This document shows positions 26,808 through 36,208 of a stretch of 64,000 nucleotides of DNA, piece by piece; position 1 is the stretch's first letter; the number at the start of each line of letters is the position of its first letter. The DNA comes from Bin55 sp963667455 (GTDB lineage Bacteria; Pseudomonadota; Gammaproteobacteria; Pseudomonadales; Azotimanducaceae): contig CAXXFR010000013.1 of NCBI GenBank assembly GCA_963667455.2, forward strand, positions 1-64,000. Reading direction: 5' to 3'. A program made the position numbers and the translations under genes. The notes under the pieces were generated by a model, which did not search any database, was not told the origin of the DNA, and was given only the letters and a program-made list of their open reading frames with translations.

Positions 26808-26869
26808 CGGCAAATGGTGTCAACACTCGCCTCATACAATAGCAAATAGCTGTTTTTTCGAGCACGGAG

Positions 26870-27268
26870 ATGGCCCAGTCCGTTCCCAACATCTTGAATC
26901 ATGTTTCCATTGGAACCAATGACTTGGACAAGGCATTGGCTTTCTACGATGTCGTAATGGAGACAATCGGCGCGACGCGCAAAATGGAAATTCCGGGCAT
27001 TGCTGTGGCGTACGGAAAGATGTTCCCGGAGTTTTGGGTCCAGCGTCCGATGGATAGCGCCGAAGCGACAAGTGCGAACGGAACCCACTATGCCTTCACC
27101 GCTCCCTCAAGGGAGTCGGTCCATGCGTTTTACGATGCCGCGATTGCCGCGGGTGGCACAAGCGATGGGGAACCCGGACCGAGGCCGATGTACGGGCCGA
27201 AGTACTACGGGTGCTTTGTGTACGACCTCGATGGGCACAAGATCGAGGCCAACGTCATTCCGATTTAG
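26870..27268 (+). CDS. VOC family protein (glyoxalase-like)
   Basis: A 132-residue protein with the VOC pattern: PNILNHVSIGTNDLDKALAF at the start carries a His metal ligand, and YGPKYYGCFVYDLDGHKIEA at the end carries the DxxGH/E element. Close homologues are annotated as glyoxalases without a proven substrate. The ATG at 26870 is preceded directly by GGAG, spaced too closely to be ideal. It is divergent from the thioesterase gene and convergent with the alpha/beta hydrolase gene. Confidence 0.85.
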   Translation: MAQSVPNILNHVSIGTNDLDKALAFYDVVMETIGATRKMEIPGIAVAYGKMFPEFWVQRPMDSAEATSANGTHYAFTAPSRESVHAFYDAAIAAGGTSDGEPGPRPMYGPKYYGCFVYDLDGHKIEANVIPI

Positions 27269-27309
27269 GTGTGGTTTCTCTCGTCACAGCACCGCTGTTT
27301 CTTGGCTAG

Positions 27310-28236
27310 CTAATCCGAGCTGTCGTCGGCCAGTTGACGACGTAGCCAGTCCACAAGAACGCCGTTGATTAGATCGGGCCTGTCTTGTTGCACAAAGTGG
27401 CTGGCTCCCGGAATCGTTACGAGGGTGAGGTCCTTTTCGACCCAGTTCCACGTACCGGACAACGCACCTGGAAGCAGGGCTTCGTCGTCCAATCCATGAA
27501 ACATCAAGACCGGGACTTGAACCTTGGGCATTTCTGCCGGAAGAATGTTCTGCTCTGAGACATCTTCGGATCGTGGATAGTTTGCCTTGTAGTAGTTGAG
27601 CATCGCTTCGAGGTTTGACTTCTCGAACGCTTCCACGTACTTCTCACGTGCTGCTTCGTCTTGAACCCAACCGGCCAGCCATTCAGGTCTCAATGCAAGA
27701 TGTGCGTCCGGCTTCTGGAATTCAAATGCGTAGTTGCTGTTGGTTCGCTGTTGAGGGTTGTCGCGAATCTCTCGAGCGAGTCCTGCCGGATGGGGCAGAT
27801 TCAGAATGACAAGAAGATCCACGGCTTCGGGCATCGTCATCGCGATGTTCCACGCGATCGCGCCTCCCCAATCGTGTCCGACCACGATGGCGGAGTCCCT
27901 ACCTTCCGTGTCGATAACCGCTCGAATGTCCTGGACGAGAAGCGGCATTTTGTACGCTTCGACTCCTTCGGGCTGATCCGAAAGGTTGTAGCCTCGAAGG
28001 TCGATGGCGGCGACTCGATAGTCGTCCTTTAAGACCTCCATCTGCGCACGCCACGTGTACCAGAAATCTGGAAACCCGTGAATCATCACGACCAAGGGAG
28101 CGGATTCCGGTCCAACGACGGCATAGTGAAGCTTCACATCGCCATTGGTGGCGTATCGGTCTTCGACTTCCTCAAACATTTCGGCAGTCATGCTGGCACC
28201 ACATAGAAGCAAGAACGTGAACAGTAGATTTCTCAA
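27310..28236 (-). CDS. exported epoxide-hydrolase-like alpha/beta hydrolase
   Basis: A 308-residue alpha/beta hydrolase. An N-terminal hydrophobic signal (MRNLLFTFLLLCGASMTA) suggests export. The oxyanion motif MIHGFPDFWYTW and the nucleophile elbow VGHDWGGAIAW, with Asp as nucleophile, match epoxide hydrolases and haloalkane dehalogenases; GASHFVQQDRP holds the catalytic His. The start is a TTG at 28236 with GGAG upstream at normal spacing; no ATG would keep the signal peptide. It lies just downstream of the thiolase-like gene, 24 bases away, on the same strand. Confidence 0.87.
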   Translation of the reverse strand: MRNLLFTFLLLCGASMTAEMFEEVEDRYATNGDVKLHYAVVGPESAPLVVMIHGFPDFWYTWRAQMEVLKDDYRVAAIDLRGYNLSDQPEGVEAYKMPLLVQDIRAVIDTEGRDSAIVVGHDWGGAIAWNIAMTMPEAVDLLVILNLPHPAGLAREIRDNPQQRTNSNYAFEFQKPDAHLALRPEWLAGWVQDEAAREKYVEAFEKSNLEAMLNYYKANYPRSEDVSEQNILPAEMPKVQVPVLMFHGLDDEALLPGALSGTWNWVEKDLTLVTIPGASHFVQQDRPDLINGVLVDWLRRQLADDSSD

Positions 28237-28260
28237 TGAATTGTCTCCTAACGCTGATTG

Positions 28261-29739
28261 TCAAGCGAGTACCCGCATGTCGCCGTCGCTGTCGAGACGG
28301 ACTGAACGACCGCAGAATTCTTCGCTGGTCATGCCTGCCAAGACGTCGGCATCGGTAGTGTTCGCCCACGTTCGATCACCGTCGGGAGTGCGGCAGGCCA
28401 CATGTCCGATGGCGGGCTTAAATCCTTCGTACATCACGGTGTACCCCTCTATTTGGCCATCCCCGCGATAGGTCTCCAGGACGGTTCTTGAAGGCTGAGC
28501 GTCAATTTCTTGCTGGACGCTTGCGAAGCGAAATGGCTTCTCAGGTGGTTCGCTTCCGTACAGACCATGCACGTGCTTGTAGATGTTCCCGCCGTTGGCC
28601 GTGACCAGTCCCTTGCCCTCAGGAGTCTCTCGCAGCAGTTCAACGGTGCGGGCGATGCTATGCATGACGTAGTTGTTGAGCGGACCTCCTCCGAAAGTGA
28701 GTCCGCCAGTCACGGTGAGATCGCGTTCTTCAGACAGCCCGTACTCTGCGGCCGCGACCTGAACCGCTGAGGGAAAGCAACTGTAGAGGTCGACGTAGTT
28801 CAAGTCTTCGACTTTGGTATTGGTCATTCCGAGCAATTGTCTTGCTACTGCTCGGATACCAGGAGAAGTGTAGAACTCGTCACGGACAGAGGCGGAGAAG
28901 TGATCGTAGCCCTTGACTCCAGCTAGCGGATAGACCCACTTGTCTTGAGGAATACCCATTTTTCGCGCTTGGGATGCAGATGCCATGATCAGGGCCGCAC
29001 CCATGTTCACGGACATGTTGGCGTTCATGAACTTCGTATAGGGAAAGCTGATCGGACGATTGGTCTCCGACGGAGTTCGAATCTCCTCCGCAGTCATGTT
29101 GTCTTGAACCCAAGCGTTGGGATTGGTCTGAGCCACATCGTTGAATCGCGACCAAAGACCGGAGACTCTTGCGATGTGCTCATCCATAGTCTCGCCACGG
29201 TTGTACCGGATCGCGTTGTCGTACATGGGGTAGACCTGGATTGCGCGGCGTATGCCTTTGGCGACTTCGAACGGGTGGTGTTCGGGCTGTTGCTCGGCGC
29301 CGATCACACGGTCGTACTGTCCGTTGGTCTCCGTGTACTTCAAAGACACTCCCTGCCGTCGTGCCTTCGATGCGCTGTTGCCGTTCTCGGCACCTGTGAT
29401 CAAGACGAGGTCGAGACCTTCGTTGAGAATTTCTAGCGAAGTCTCGTTGATCACCGCTTGGTTCTGGTTGCCTCCGATCAGTGTCCCAACTGTTTCGACA
29501 TCTCTCGCACCCATCCGGTCGGCGATTGCTTGTGCGGGATTGCGATAAGGCCACATTCCCCGAACGACGCGTACTGACTGAACTTTGTCCAGTTGATGTT
29601 CGATCTGAGCGTCTCGAGCAGCAGTCTGAGTGGCCCTCCACATCATTTCAAGAGGTTCAAGGGCTTCGCTCAGATCGGAGACTCGGTTCAGTATTTGTCC
29701 AACACCGACGAGCACTGGCGTACGTTCCGTTACATTCAT
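28261..29739 (-). CDS. thiolase-fold acetyl-CoA acetyltransferase-like protein
   Basis: A 492-residue thiolase-superfamily protein related to SCP-x-type acetyl-CoA acetyltransferases. The N-terminal PVLVGVGQILNRVSDLSEAL and LVLITGAENGNSASKARRQG are typical. The place of the nucleophilic Cys reads GGNQNQAVINETS, with Asn instead of Cys; the second active region is TANGGNIYKHVHGLYG, with a His. It probably does not do classic Cys-based thiolysis, as is usual for this subgroup. The C-terminus has an OB-like extra domain (YTVMYEGFKPAIG). The frame is open to 29838, but the conserved start is ATG at 29739. It is cotranscribed with the hydrolase downstream and divergent from the carboxylase gene. 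Confidence 0.8.
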   Translation of the reverse strand: MNVTERTPVLVGVGQILNRVSDLSEALEPLEMMWRATQTAARDAQIEHQLDKVQSVRVVRGMWPYRNPAQAIADRMGARDVETVGTLIGGNQNQAVINETSLEILNEGLDLVLITGAENGNSASKARRQGVSLKYTETNGQYDRVIGAEQQPEHHPFEVAKGIRRAIQVYPMYDNAIRYNRGETMDEHIARVSGLWSRFNDVAQTNPNAWVQDNMTAEEIRTPSETNRPISFPYTKFMNANMSVNMGAALIMASASQARKMGIPQDKWVYPLAGVKGYDHFSASVRDEFYTSPGIRAVARQLLGMTNTKVEDLNYVDLYSCFPSAVQVAAAEYGLSEERDLTVTGGLTFGGGPLNNYVMHSIARTVELLRETPEGKGLVTANGGNIYKHVHGLYGSEPPEKPFRFASVQQEIDAQPSRTVLETYRGDGQIEGYTVMYEGFKPAIGHVACRTPDGDRTWANTTDADVLAGMTSEEFCGRSVRLDSDGDMRVLA

Positions 29740-29916
29740 GGTGGAGTAGTCTTGTGTGGAGGTCGCGGTGTCATGCGTGGCCTGGAAGCCAGTTGAGTGA
29801 ATGCGTGTAAGTCGCACTAGTTTAGCGACAATGATCAACGAGACCCTGTCACTTGCGACGCGTCGAGTTGCAAAACCATGTGCCGCTGAGTGCTTTGCCT
29901 AATCTGAGGAAGTTTC

Positions 29917-31530
29917 ATGCGAGTTTTCCGCTCTCGAATCAACATCCAAGATCCTGAATACCAACAAAACCTTCTTGTCAATAGAAAATCAAGTCAGCAC
30001 TTGAAGGAATTGTTGGATCAGCTGGCGTATGGGGGCGACGAACGTTCTCGCCTTCGGCACATCAGTCGGGGAAAGCTGTTGCCTCGAGAACGAGTCAAAG
30101 GCCTGCTGGATCCGGATTCTCCCTTCATCGAGCTCTCGGCCTTAGCCGGCTACGAACTGTACGACGACGATGTGCCGGGCGGAGGGATCATCTGCGGGAT
30201 TGGCTACGTTCACGATACGCCTTGTGTTGTGATCGCCAACGATGCGACGGTCAAGGGAGGGACCTATTTCCCCATCACTGTCAAGAAGCATCTTCGAGCT
30301 CAGCATATTGCTCTGGAAAACAAGCTGCCCTGTGTCTATCTGGTGGACTCCGGAGGGGCGTTTCTGCCGCTGCAATCGGAAGTGTTTCCTGACCGAGAAC
30401 ACTTCGGGCGCATTTTCTACAACCAAGCGACCATGTCAGCGGCGGGAATTCCGCAGATCGCGGTTGTGATGGGATCCTGCACGGCGGGCGGAGCCTACGT
30501 TCCTGCTATGTGCGACCAGTCCGTCATTGTCAAACAGCAAGGGACGATATTCCTGGGCGGACCACCGCTGGTCAAGGCGGCGACCGGAGAGGAAGTGGAT
30601 CCCGAGGAACTTGGCGGCGGAGACGTCCACACACGAATCTCTGGAGTTGCAGACTACTTGGCGGACTCCGATGATCACGCCCTAGCGATTGCTCGTCAGA
30701 TAGTCGCCGACAGCAACATCAGTGGAGCGAACGACGAACAGAACCGGTCGTTTGAAGAACCCATTTACGATCCTTCTGAGATCTTGGGAATCGTTACGGC
30801 TGACTCCAGAATTCCATACGACGTGCGCGAAATACTCGCTCGGATCGTCGACGGGTCGGAGTTCAGTGAATTCAAACCGTTGTACGGAGACACCTTGGTT
30901 TGTGCCTTTGCCCACATCTGCGGACGGCCGATCGCCGTGCTTGCTAACAACGGCATTCTGTTCTCCGAATCAGCCTTGAAGGCGGCTCATTTCATACAAC
31001 TGGCTGATCGCCGAGGCATTCCACTGTTGTTCTTGCAGAACATCACTGGGTTTATGGTCGGTAAGCAGTATGAAAATGCAGGAATTGCCAAGGATGGTGC
31101 CAAGATGGTCACTGCCGTGGCATGTGCGCAAGTGCCGAAATTCACCGTTGTGATCGGTGGATCCTTCGGTGCCGGAAACTACGCGATGTGCGGGAGAGCC
31201 TACGGCGCACGGATGCTGTTCACATGGCCGAACGCTCGGATCTCAGTGATGGGAGGCGAACAGGCAGCTCATGTGCTTGCCACTGTGCGAAGCGACAGCA
31301 TGAGCGCTCGCAACCAGGAATGGTCCGAGTCGGACCGCACTGCGTTCATGGACGAAATTCGCTCACAGTACGAGACAGAAGGTCATCCGTATTTTGGATC
31401 CGCAAGAGTGTGGGACGATGGAGTCATCGATCCTTGCGAGACTCGGCAGATTCTCGGCGTTGCCCTACATTGCGCTCAAGGTGGCGAAGAAGAGCGTTCC
31501 ACGGGACAGTTCGGCGTATTTCGTATGTAG
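29917..31530 (+). CDS. acyl-CoA carboxylase beta subunit (methylcrotonyl-CoA carboxylase type)
   Basis: A 537-residue carboxyltransferase subunit. Landmarks are RGKLLPRERVKGLLDPDSPF, the oxyanion-forming PCVYLVDSGGAFLP, and MGSCTAGGAYVPAMCDQSV in the N-half, then NITGFMVGKQYENAGIAKDG and VIGGSFGAGNYAMCGRAYG in the C-half. These fit MccB/LiuB of leucine breakdown; geranyl-CoA carboxylase beta subunits are similar. The enzyme moves CO2 from biotin to the acyl-CoA. No biotin carboxylase alpha subunit, isovaleryl-CoA dehydrogenase or HMG-CoA lyase gene is next to it, so the partner lies elsewhere. ATG at 29917 follows GAGGA. Confidence 0.9.
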   Translation: MRVFRSRINIQDPEYQQNLLVNRKSSQHLKELLDQLAYGGDERSRLRHISRGKLLPRERVKGLLDPDSPFIELSALAGYELYDDDVPGGGIICGIGYVHDTPCVVIANDATVKGGTYFPITVKKHLRAQHIALENKLPCVYLVDSGGAFLPLQSEVFPDREHFGRIFYNQATMSAAGIPQIAVVMGSCTAGGAYVPAMCDQSVIVKQQGTIFLGGPPLVKAATGEEVDPEELGGGDVHTRISGVADYLADSDDHALAIARQIVADSNISGANDEQNRSFEEPIYDPSEILGIVTADSRIPYDVREILARIVDGSEFSEFKPLYGDTLVCAFAHICGRPIAVLANNGILFSESALKAAHFIQLADRRGIPLLFLQNITGFMVGKQYENAGIAKDGAKMVTAVACAQVPKFTVVIGGSFGAGNYAMCGRAYGARMLFTWPNARISVMGGEQAAHVLATVRSDSMSARNQEWSESDRTAFMDEIRSQYETEGHPYFGSARVWDDGVIDPCETRQILGVALHCAQGGEEERSTGQFGVFRM

Positions 31531-31713
31531 GTGAGACTTCGGCTCGAGTCGTTCGGAATCGGAGGAACGAGTGCTGGAGACGAATTCTTAACGATTGTCT
31601 TTCCGAGAGTGATAAAATCGCCGTCGAGCCATTTGGCTTGAATCGGGATTCTTTGGGCGGTTCCGAGACCATCAAATCTGCATGAACTTGGCATTGTTTG
31701 GGGGGAAACTTAC

Positions 31714-32406
31714 ATGCAAAAGGCAATTGTTGCGGTTCTAATCTCAGGGCTCCTAGCGTTTGGATCGGGCATCCACGCTCAAGAGCAAATGGAATTGGAA
31801 GTTTCCGCAAACATGACACTTGCGACGGACTATTCATTTCGAGGATGGTCGCAAACCACACGCGACCCTGCGATTCAAGGTGGAATCGACGTCGCATTCG
31901 ACAACGGAGTCTGGGTTGGCACATGGGCGTCGAACGTGAACTTCGGAATGAGCAATTCGATGGAGCTGGACATCTACGTCGGCTACTCTCAGACTGTGAA
32001 CGAAGATCTCTCGTGGGATCTGACGGCAATCAGTTTCAGCTATCCGAGTGAGGGCAACATCCTCGACTACTACGAATTCGGGGGTAGCGTTTACTACAAG
32101 GACCTAACGTTCGGACTCATGATGTCGCAGGAATACTTGGGCAATGGTGGACCTGTCCTTCGTTATCCCTATGCGAGCTATTCGTTCGCGTTGAATGAAA
32201 ACTTCTCCCTCGACCTCCAAGTCGGTTGGAGCATGGTGGATCAGGAGAACTTTTTTGGTGAAGACGATTCCTATATGGACTTCTCTGCGACCGTAACCCG
32301 ACCTTGGGAAGGTCTTGATGTTTCGTTGGCTTTGGTCGGAACAACGCTCGAGGACAATGAAGATACGGATACACGGTTGATACTCTCGTTCTCGACGAGT
32401 TTCTGA
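31714..32406 (+). CDS. TorF-family putative outer-membrane porin
   Basis: A 230-residue beta-barrel protein with a signal peptide (AIVAVLISGLLAFGSGIHAQ). The first strands MTLATDYSFRGWSQTTRDPA and IQGGIDVAFDNGVWVGTWAS match the conserved beginning of the TIGR02001/TorF putative porin family, and the final strand LILSFSTSF ends with Phe, a BAM sorting signal. Alternating aromatic strands run through the protein. The transported solute is unknown. A strong Shine-Dalgarno run of Gs precedes ATG at 31714. A hairpin follows the stop. Confidence 0.85.
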   Translation: MQKAIVAVLISGLLAFGSGIHAQEQMELEVSANMTLATDYSFRGWSQTTRDPAIQGGIDVAFDNGVWVGTWASNVNFGMSNSMELDIYVGYSQTVNEDLSWDLTAISFSYPSEGNILDYYEFGGSVYYKDLTFGLMMSQEYLGNGGPVLRYPYASYSFALNENFSLDLQVGWSMVDQENFFGEDDSYMDFSATVTRPWEGLDVSLALVGTTLEDNEDTDTRLILSFSTSF

Positions 32407-32425
32407 GCTAATTCAATTCCACGTA

Positions 32426-32454
32426 GCGGGGTTCTCCTTCAAGATGAACCCCGC
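32426..32454 (+). terminator. terminator-like hairpin after the porin gene
   Basis: GCGGGGTT (32426-32433) pairs perfectly with AACCCCGC (32447-32454) around a 13-base loop, 20 bases after the porin stop. The following bases are not T-rich, so it may be a 3' RNA-stabilising stem rather than a full intrinsic terminator. Confidence 0.5.
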
Positions 32455-32705
32455 ACGATCTCCACGCCCCAATCGCATAGGGCATCGGTTGGGTCGTAGC
32501 CTATCGACTTGGATAGGTCACTTGACTTGCAACCCCACGTTTCACAGGCAATCTTCGTTGCTTGTGGATCCGTTGCGTTCATGCCGCAGCCCTGCAATTC
32601 CACGCATTCTGCCAGCGATTCAAATTCGGTCGCTGGAGCGATTCAGCTACAAAATAATTGTCGGATCGAGATTCCGTTAGTTCGCCGCATCAAAAGGATT
32701 AAGAT
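32455..32705. other. intergenic stretch without a clear gene
   Basis: About 250 bases between the porin hairpin and the oxidoreductase leader. Open frames here lack start signals and family-like features. The last 60 bases are A+T-rich (AAAATAATTG around 32650) and may hold the promoter of the oxidoreductase gene; no pair of boxes is convincing. Confidence 0.35.
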
Positions 32706-32759
32706 ATGAATTTGCCCTGGTTTGCGAGGCGCATTTTGCGCGAACCCCAACTTCACTGA
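32706..32759 (+). CDS. 17-codon leader ORF ahead of the indolepyruvate oxidoreductase gene
   Basis: The peptide MNLPWFARRILREPQLH has its own Shine-Dalgarno sequence, AAAGGA, about six bases upstream. Its TGA stop ends two bases before the ATG of the large oxidoreductase gene, which has no good Shine-Dalgarno site of its own. This arrangement suggests that ribosomes finishing the short peptide restart on the large gene. It contains one Trp and one Phe but no run of aromatic codons, so classic attenuation is not evident. Confidence 0.4.
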   Translation: MNLPWFARRILREPQLH

Positions 32760-32761
32760 GT

Positions 32762-35700
32762 ATGGAACTTTCCGACAAGTACACCAAGCGGGACGGATCC
32801 ATTTGGATTGGTGGGATTCAGGCAATAGTTCGACTGCTGCTGGAGCAGAGCAGACGAGATCGAGAGAACGGTCTCAGTACAGCCGGATTTGTAAGCGGCT
32901 ACCGCGGTTCGCCTTTGGGAGGAGTTGACCAAACGCTCCTGCGTGAATCCACCTTGCTCGAACAGGCGGACATTCGCTTCGAACCCGGAGTGAATGAAGA
33001 TTTGGCTGCTACCGCCGTGTGGGGTAGCCAGCAAACCAATCTCTATCCCAATGCCAAGTACGAAGGTGTCTTTGGCCTTTGGTACGGCAAATCGCCAGGA
33101 CTGGATCGGTCCGGCGATGTGTTTCGGCACGCGAACATGGCGGGCAGTTCGCCTCACGGAGGAGTTCTCGCAATTGTCGGAGACGATCCGGCATGCAAGT
33201 CTTCCACTCTGCCCTCGGCTAGTGCCGGACCGTTGCGCGAATTGCAAATTCCCGTTTTGGTTCCAGCGGATGTCGAAGACCTACTGCGACTAGGGCTTGC
33301 TGGATGGGCAATGTCGCGCTATTCGGGTTGTTGGTCGGCGTTGACGGCAGTGACGGCAGTAATGGATAGTGCCGCTTCCGTCCCTCTCGATCAATTGAAT
33401 CGTTTGTTCACGGAACCGGAACACGATCTCGATCCCCATATCCGTCTAATCGACGCGCCGCGCGATCAAGAAGCGAGAATCCTCTCCAAGCTTGCGCTAG
33501 CAACAAACTTTGCCACCGTGAACGGATTGAATGTCGTTGAGGTGGAGGCGCACGATGTCAAAGTGGCACTGGTCGGTACCGGCAAAGCCTACACCGACAT
33601 GCGTCAAGCCTTGGTGAATCTTGGTTTTAGCGACGACGCTTCGCTTGCTAACGCAGGGATTCGCGTGATCAAGATGGGAATGGTTTGGCCGCTCGACGCG
33701 TCGCATTTGAAGCAGCAGCTCAAAGGAGCTGGAGAAGTCCTGGTTGTTGAAGGCAAGGGATCCTTCCTGGAAGAGACGCTTAAGACCACGCTCTATGGAC
33801 CTAACGCACCGAACATCGAAGGAAAGTCCGACATTCCCGGGAGTTACCTACTGCCGACGATCGGCGAGCCTTCAAGTGACGGAATTCAGCAAATGCTTTC
33901 GCGTTACCTGGCACTTTGTGGCATCGCCCTTCCCTCGACGGTCAATCTTGACTTCGGATCGGTTGGAGACTTGCTGGAAGAACCGGAATCGGCCAATGAA
34001 TCGCGCAAACCTCTGTTTTGTCCTGGTTGTCCGCACAGCGTGTCGACGAGAGTGCCTGAAGGTAGCCGTGCCAATGCCGGCATAGGTTGCCACTACATGG
34101 TGCAGTGGATGGATCGCAATACCCACACGTTCACTCACATGGGAGGCGAAGGTGCGAACTGGATCGGGCAAGCTCCATTTACGGAAGACAAGCACATCTT
34201 CGTCAATCTAGGCGACGGCACGTATTTTCACTCGGGTCTCATGGCCATTCGTGCCGCCGTTGCCGCCGGAGTGAACATCACTTACAAGCTCCTTTACAAC
34301 GATGCTGTTGCCATGACCGGAGGTCAGCAGGTCGAAGGCAATCTATCGGTCGACGATGTCGTTCGTCAGATGCGAGCTGAGAAAGTGTCTGCAGTTCACG
34401 TGGTAACGGATGATCTAGAAAGGTACGAAGACAAGCGATACAGCGTGTCGCATCGAGACGATTTGGACGATGTGCAACGCGAACTGCGAGAGACGCCCGG
34501 TTGCACTGTGCTCATCTACGACCAGGTTTGTGCGAACGAGCAGCGTCGTCGAAGAAAAAGAGGGCAGGTTGCCAAGAAGCTGAAGCGGATCGTCATTAAC
34601 GATGCGGTGTGCGAAGGTTGCGGCGACTGCACCCGTGTTTCGATGTGCAGCGCCATTGAACCGGTGGTCACCGATTTTGGTGTGAAGCGACGGATCAATC
34701 AGACTGCTTGCAATCAAGATCTCAGCTGCCTGCATGGCTACTGTCCGGCGATGATCGAAATCGAGGCGGATCTGCATGAACCGGAACGACAACCTGTCGA
34801 GATTGGGGAATTGGTAGAACCGGGCACGATTCCTTCCGATGCGGACATTCTCGTAGCGGGAGTAGGCGGTACGGGCATCGTTACGCTGAGTCAAGTTCTC
34901 GGAACAGCCGCACACATGGAAGGAAAGTACGCTTCGACGCTTGACATGACTGGGCTGGCGCAAAAGGGCGGTGCGGTCTTTGCCCATGTTCGAATTCACT
35001 CAGACCCAGTGTTGCGAACGCAGATTCCCATGCATTCAGCAAGCGTGCTGCTTGCAGCGGATCCTGTTACCTCCTCTTCCAAAGAAGCTGTTGCGCTACT
35101 CAACAATGAGTTAACCGACTGTGTGGTCAATACGCACTTGGTTCCAACATCGAAATTTGTGCTTTACCGAGAAAGAGACTATCGAGGTGGAGATCTCCTC
35201 CAGTGTCTGAAGGGACACACCAAGTCTTTGGGTTCCATCGATGCAGATCGTCTGTCTGCACGAGTGTGTGGTTCCAGCACAACTGCCAACATGGCCATGC
35301 TGGGTTTTGCGTGGCAGCGAGGACTCATTCCTCTCAGCGCAGAGAGCATAGAGAAGACTCTTGTGCTGAACGGAACGATGGTCGAAGACAACATTTTGGC
35401 GTTTCGTGCTGGACGCAAGTACGCCGAGGACTCGTCCTTCATGGGGTTTGCCGATCGCCCCGACGAAGCGATGTTTCCTACCAAGAAGCGAACGTTGGAC
35501 GAGTTGATCGATGATCGAGTTCAGTTTCTTACGGAGTACCAAGATGCCGGGTATGCAGAGAAGCTCCGAGAATTCGCCGTCGACATGCAAGCGGCCGAAG
35601 AAAAGATCGAGAGTCCCTCGCTTCAATTGACCGAATCAGCCGTTGAAGCCTACTTCAAGCTCCTTGCAACCAAAGATGAGTACGAAGTTGCACGATTGCT

Positions 35701-36151
35701 CACCGACAGAAAATTCGGCGATTTCTTGAACGAGCGTTTTGACAAGATTCGAGGTTATTCCTTCGCATTTGCTCCAACTTGGTTGGGTCGGACAGGAAAG
35801 TCGAAATTGAAGATCGGGAAGTGGTTTTCCTTTGCGCTGAAGATACTTGCTTCGCTGAAGGGTGTACGGGGATCGGTTTTCGATCCATTCAAGTACTCGG
35901 CGGAGCGAAAGTTCGAGCGATTCCTGTTAGAGGACTTCAAGGGGAAGATGGCTCTTGTTCGGGAGCACCTGAGCGCCGACAGCGTAAACGCCGCATTGGA
36001 GTTGTGCCGTTGCTATCGGGATGTGCGGGGATTTGGTCACGTCAAGGAGCAATCGTGGGAATCAGTCAAGCCCCGCATCGAAGAATTGGCCTTGAAAATG
36101 CAATCCAAAGAGACTCTTTGGAACGAGGCTGAATCCCGTACCGCAGCTTAA
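32762..36151 (+). CDS. indolepyruvate ferredoxin oxidoreductase, fused alpha-beta type
   Basis: A 1129-residue 2-oxoacid:acceptor oxidoreductase that oxidatively decarboxylates arylpyruvates from aromatic amino acids to acyl-CoA. Order: pyruvate-domain (residues 1-400, FVSGYRGSPLGGVDQ), a CPGCPHSVST site, thiamine-diphosphate domain (VNLGDGTYFHSGLMA), an iron-sulfur linker (CEGCGDCTRVSMC, then CNQDLSCLHGYC), the gamma/beta domain (VAGVGGTGIVTLSQVLGTAA with ALAQKGG-like GLAQKGGAVFAHV), and a long C-terminal domain of the DUF6537 kind. This giant version is typical of aerobic Proteobacteria. It sits alone, coupled to a short leader. Substrate choice among aromatic 2-oxoacids is not settled. Confidence 0.93.
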   Translation: MELSDKYTKRDGSIWIGGIQAIVRLLLEQSRRDRENGLSTAGFVSGYRGSPLGGVDQTLLRESTLLEQADIRFEPGVNEDLAATAVWGSQQTNLYPNAKYEGVFGLWYGKSPGLDRSGDVFRHANMAGSSPHGGVLAIVGDDPACKSSTLPSASAGPLRELQIPVLVPADVEDLLRLGLAGWAMSRYSGCWSALTAVTAVMDSAASVPLDQLNRLFTEPEHDLDPHIRLIDAPRDQEARILSKLALATNFATVNGLNVVEVEAHDVKVALVGTGKAYTDMRQALVNLGFSDDASLANAGIRVIKMGMVWPLDASHLKQQLKGAGEVLVVEGKGSFLEETLKTTLYGPNAPNIEGKSDIPGSYLLPTIGEPSSDGIQQMLSRYLALCGIALPSTVNLDFGSVGDLLEEPESANESRKPLFCPGCPHSVSTRVPEGSRANAGIGCHYMVQWMDRNTHTFTHMGGEGANWIGQAPFTEDKHIFVNLGDGTYFHSGLMAIRAAVAAGVNITYKLLYNDAVAMTGGQQVEGNLSVDDVVRQMRAEKVSAVHVVTDDLERYEDKRYSVSHRDDLDDVQRELRETPGCTVLIYDQVCANEQRRRRKRGQVAKKLKRIVINDAVCEGCGDCTRVSMCSAIEPVVTDFGVKRRINQTACNQDLSCLHGYCPAMIEIEADLHEPERQPVEIGELVEPGTIPSDADILVAGVGGTGIVTLSQVLGTAAHMEGKYASTLDMTGLAQKGGAVFAHVRIHSDPVLRTQIPMHSASVLLAADPVTSSSKEAVALLNNELTDCVVNTHLVPTSKFVLYRERDYRGGDLLQCLKGHTKSLGSIDADRLSARVCGSSTTANMAMLGFAWQRGLIPLSAESIEKTLVLNGTMVEDNILAFRAGRKYAEDSSFMGFADRPDEAMFPTKKRTLDELIDDRVQFLTEYQDAGYAEKLREFAVDMQAAEEKIESPSLQLTESAVEAYFKLLATKDEYEVARLLTDRKFGDFLNERFDKIRGYSFAFAPTWLGRTGKSKLKIGKWFSFALKILASLKGVRGSVFDPFKYSAERKFERFLLEDFKGKMALVREHLSADSVNAALELCRCYRDVRGFGHVKEQSWESVKPRIEELALKMQSKETLWNEAESRTAA

Positions 36152-36176
36152 AACTCACATCTACGTTGTCTATAAT
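36148..36176 (+). promoter_or_regulatory. candidate sigma-70 promoter for the cytochrome c gene
   Basis: A perfect TATAAT (36171-36176) lies 17 bases after TTAAAA (36148-36153). Transcription would start near 36183. This excludes the upstream TTG at 36176 as start codon and supports the TTG at 36209. The -35 box overlaps the stop of the oxidoreductase gene. Confidence 0.55.
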
Positions 36177-36208
36177 TGCGCCGCAACCGCAATGAATCCA
36201 CACTAATC

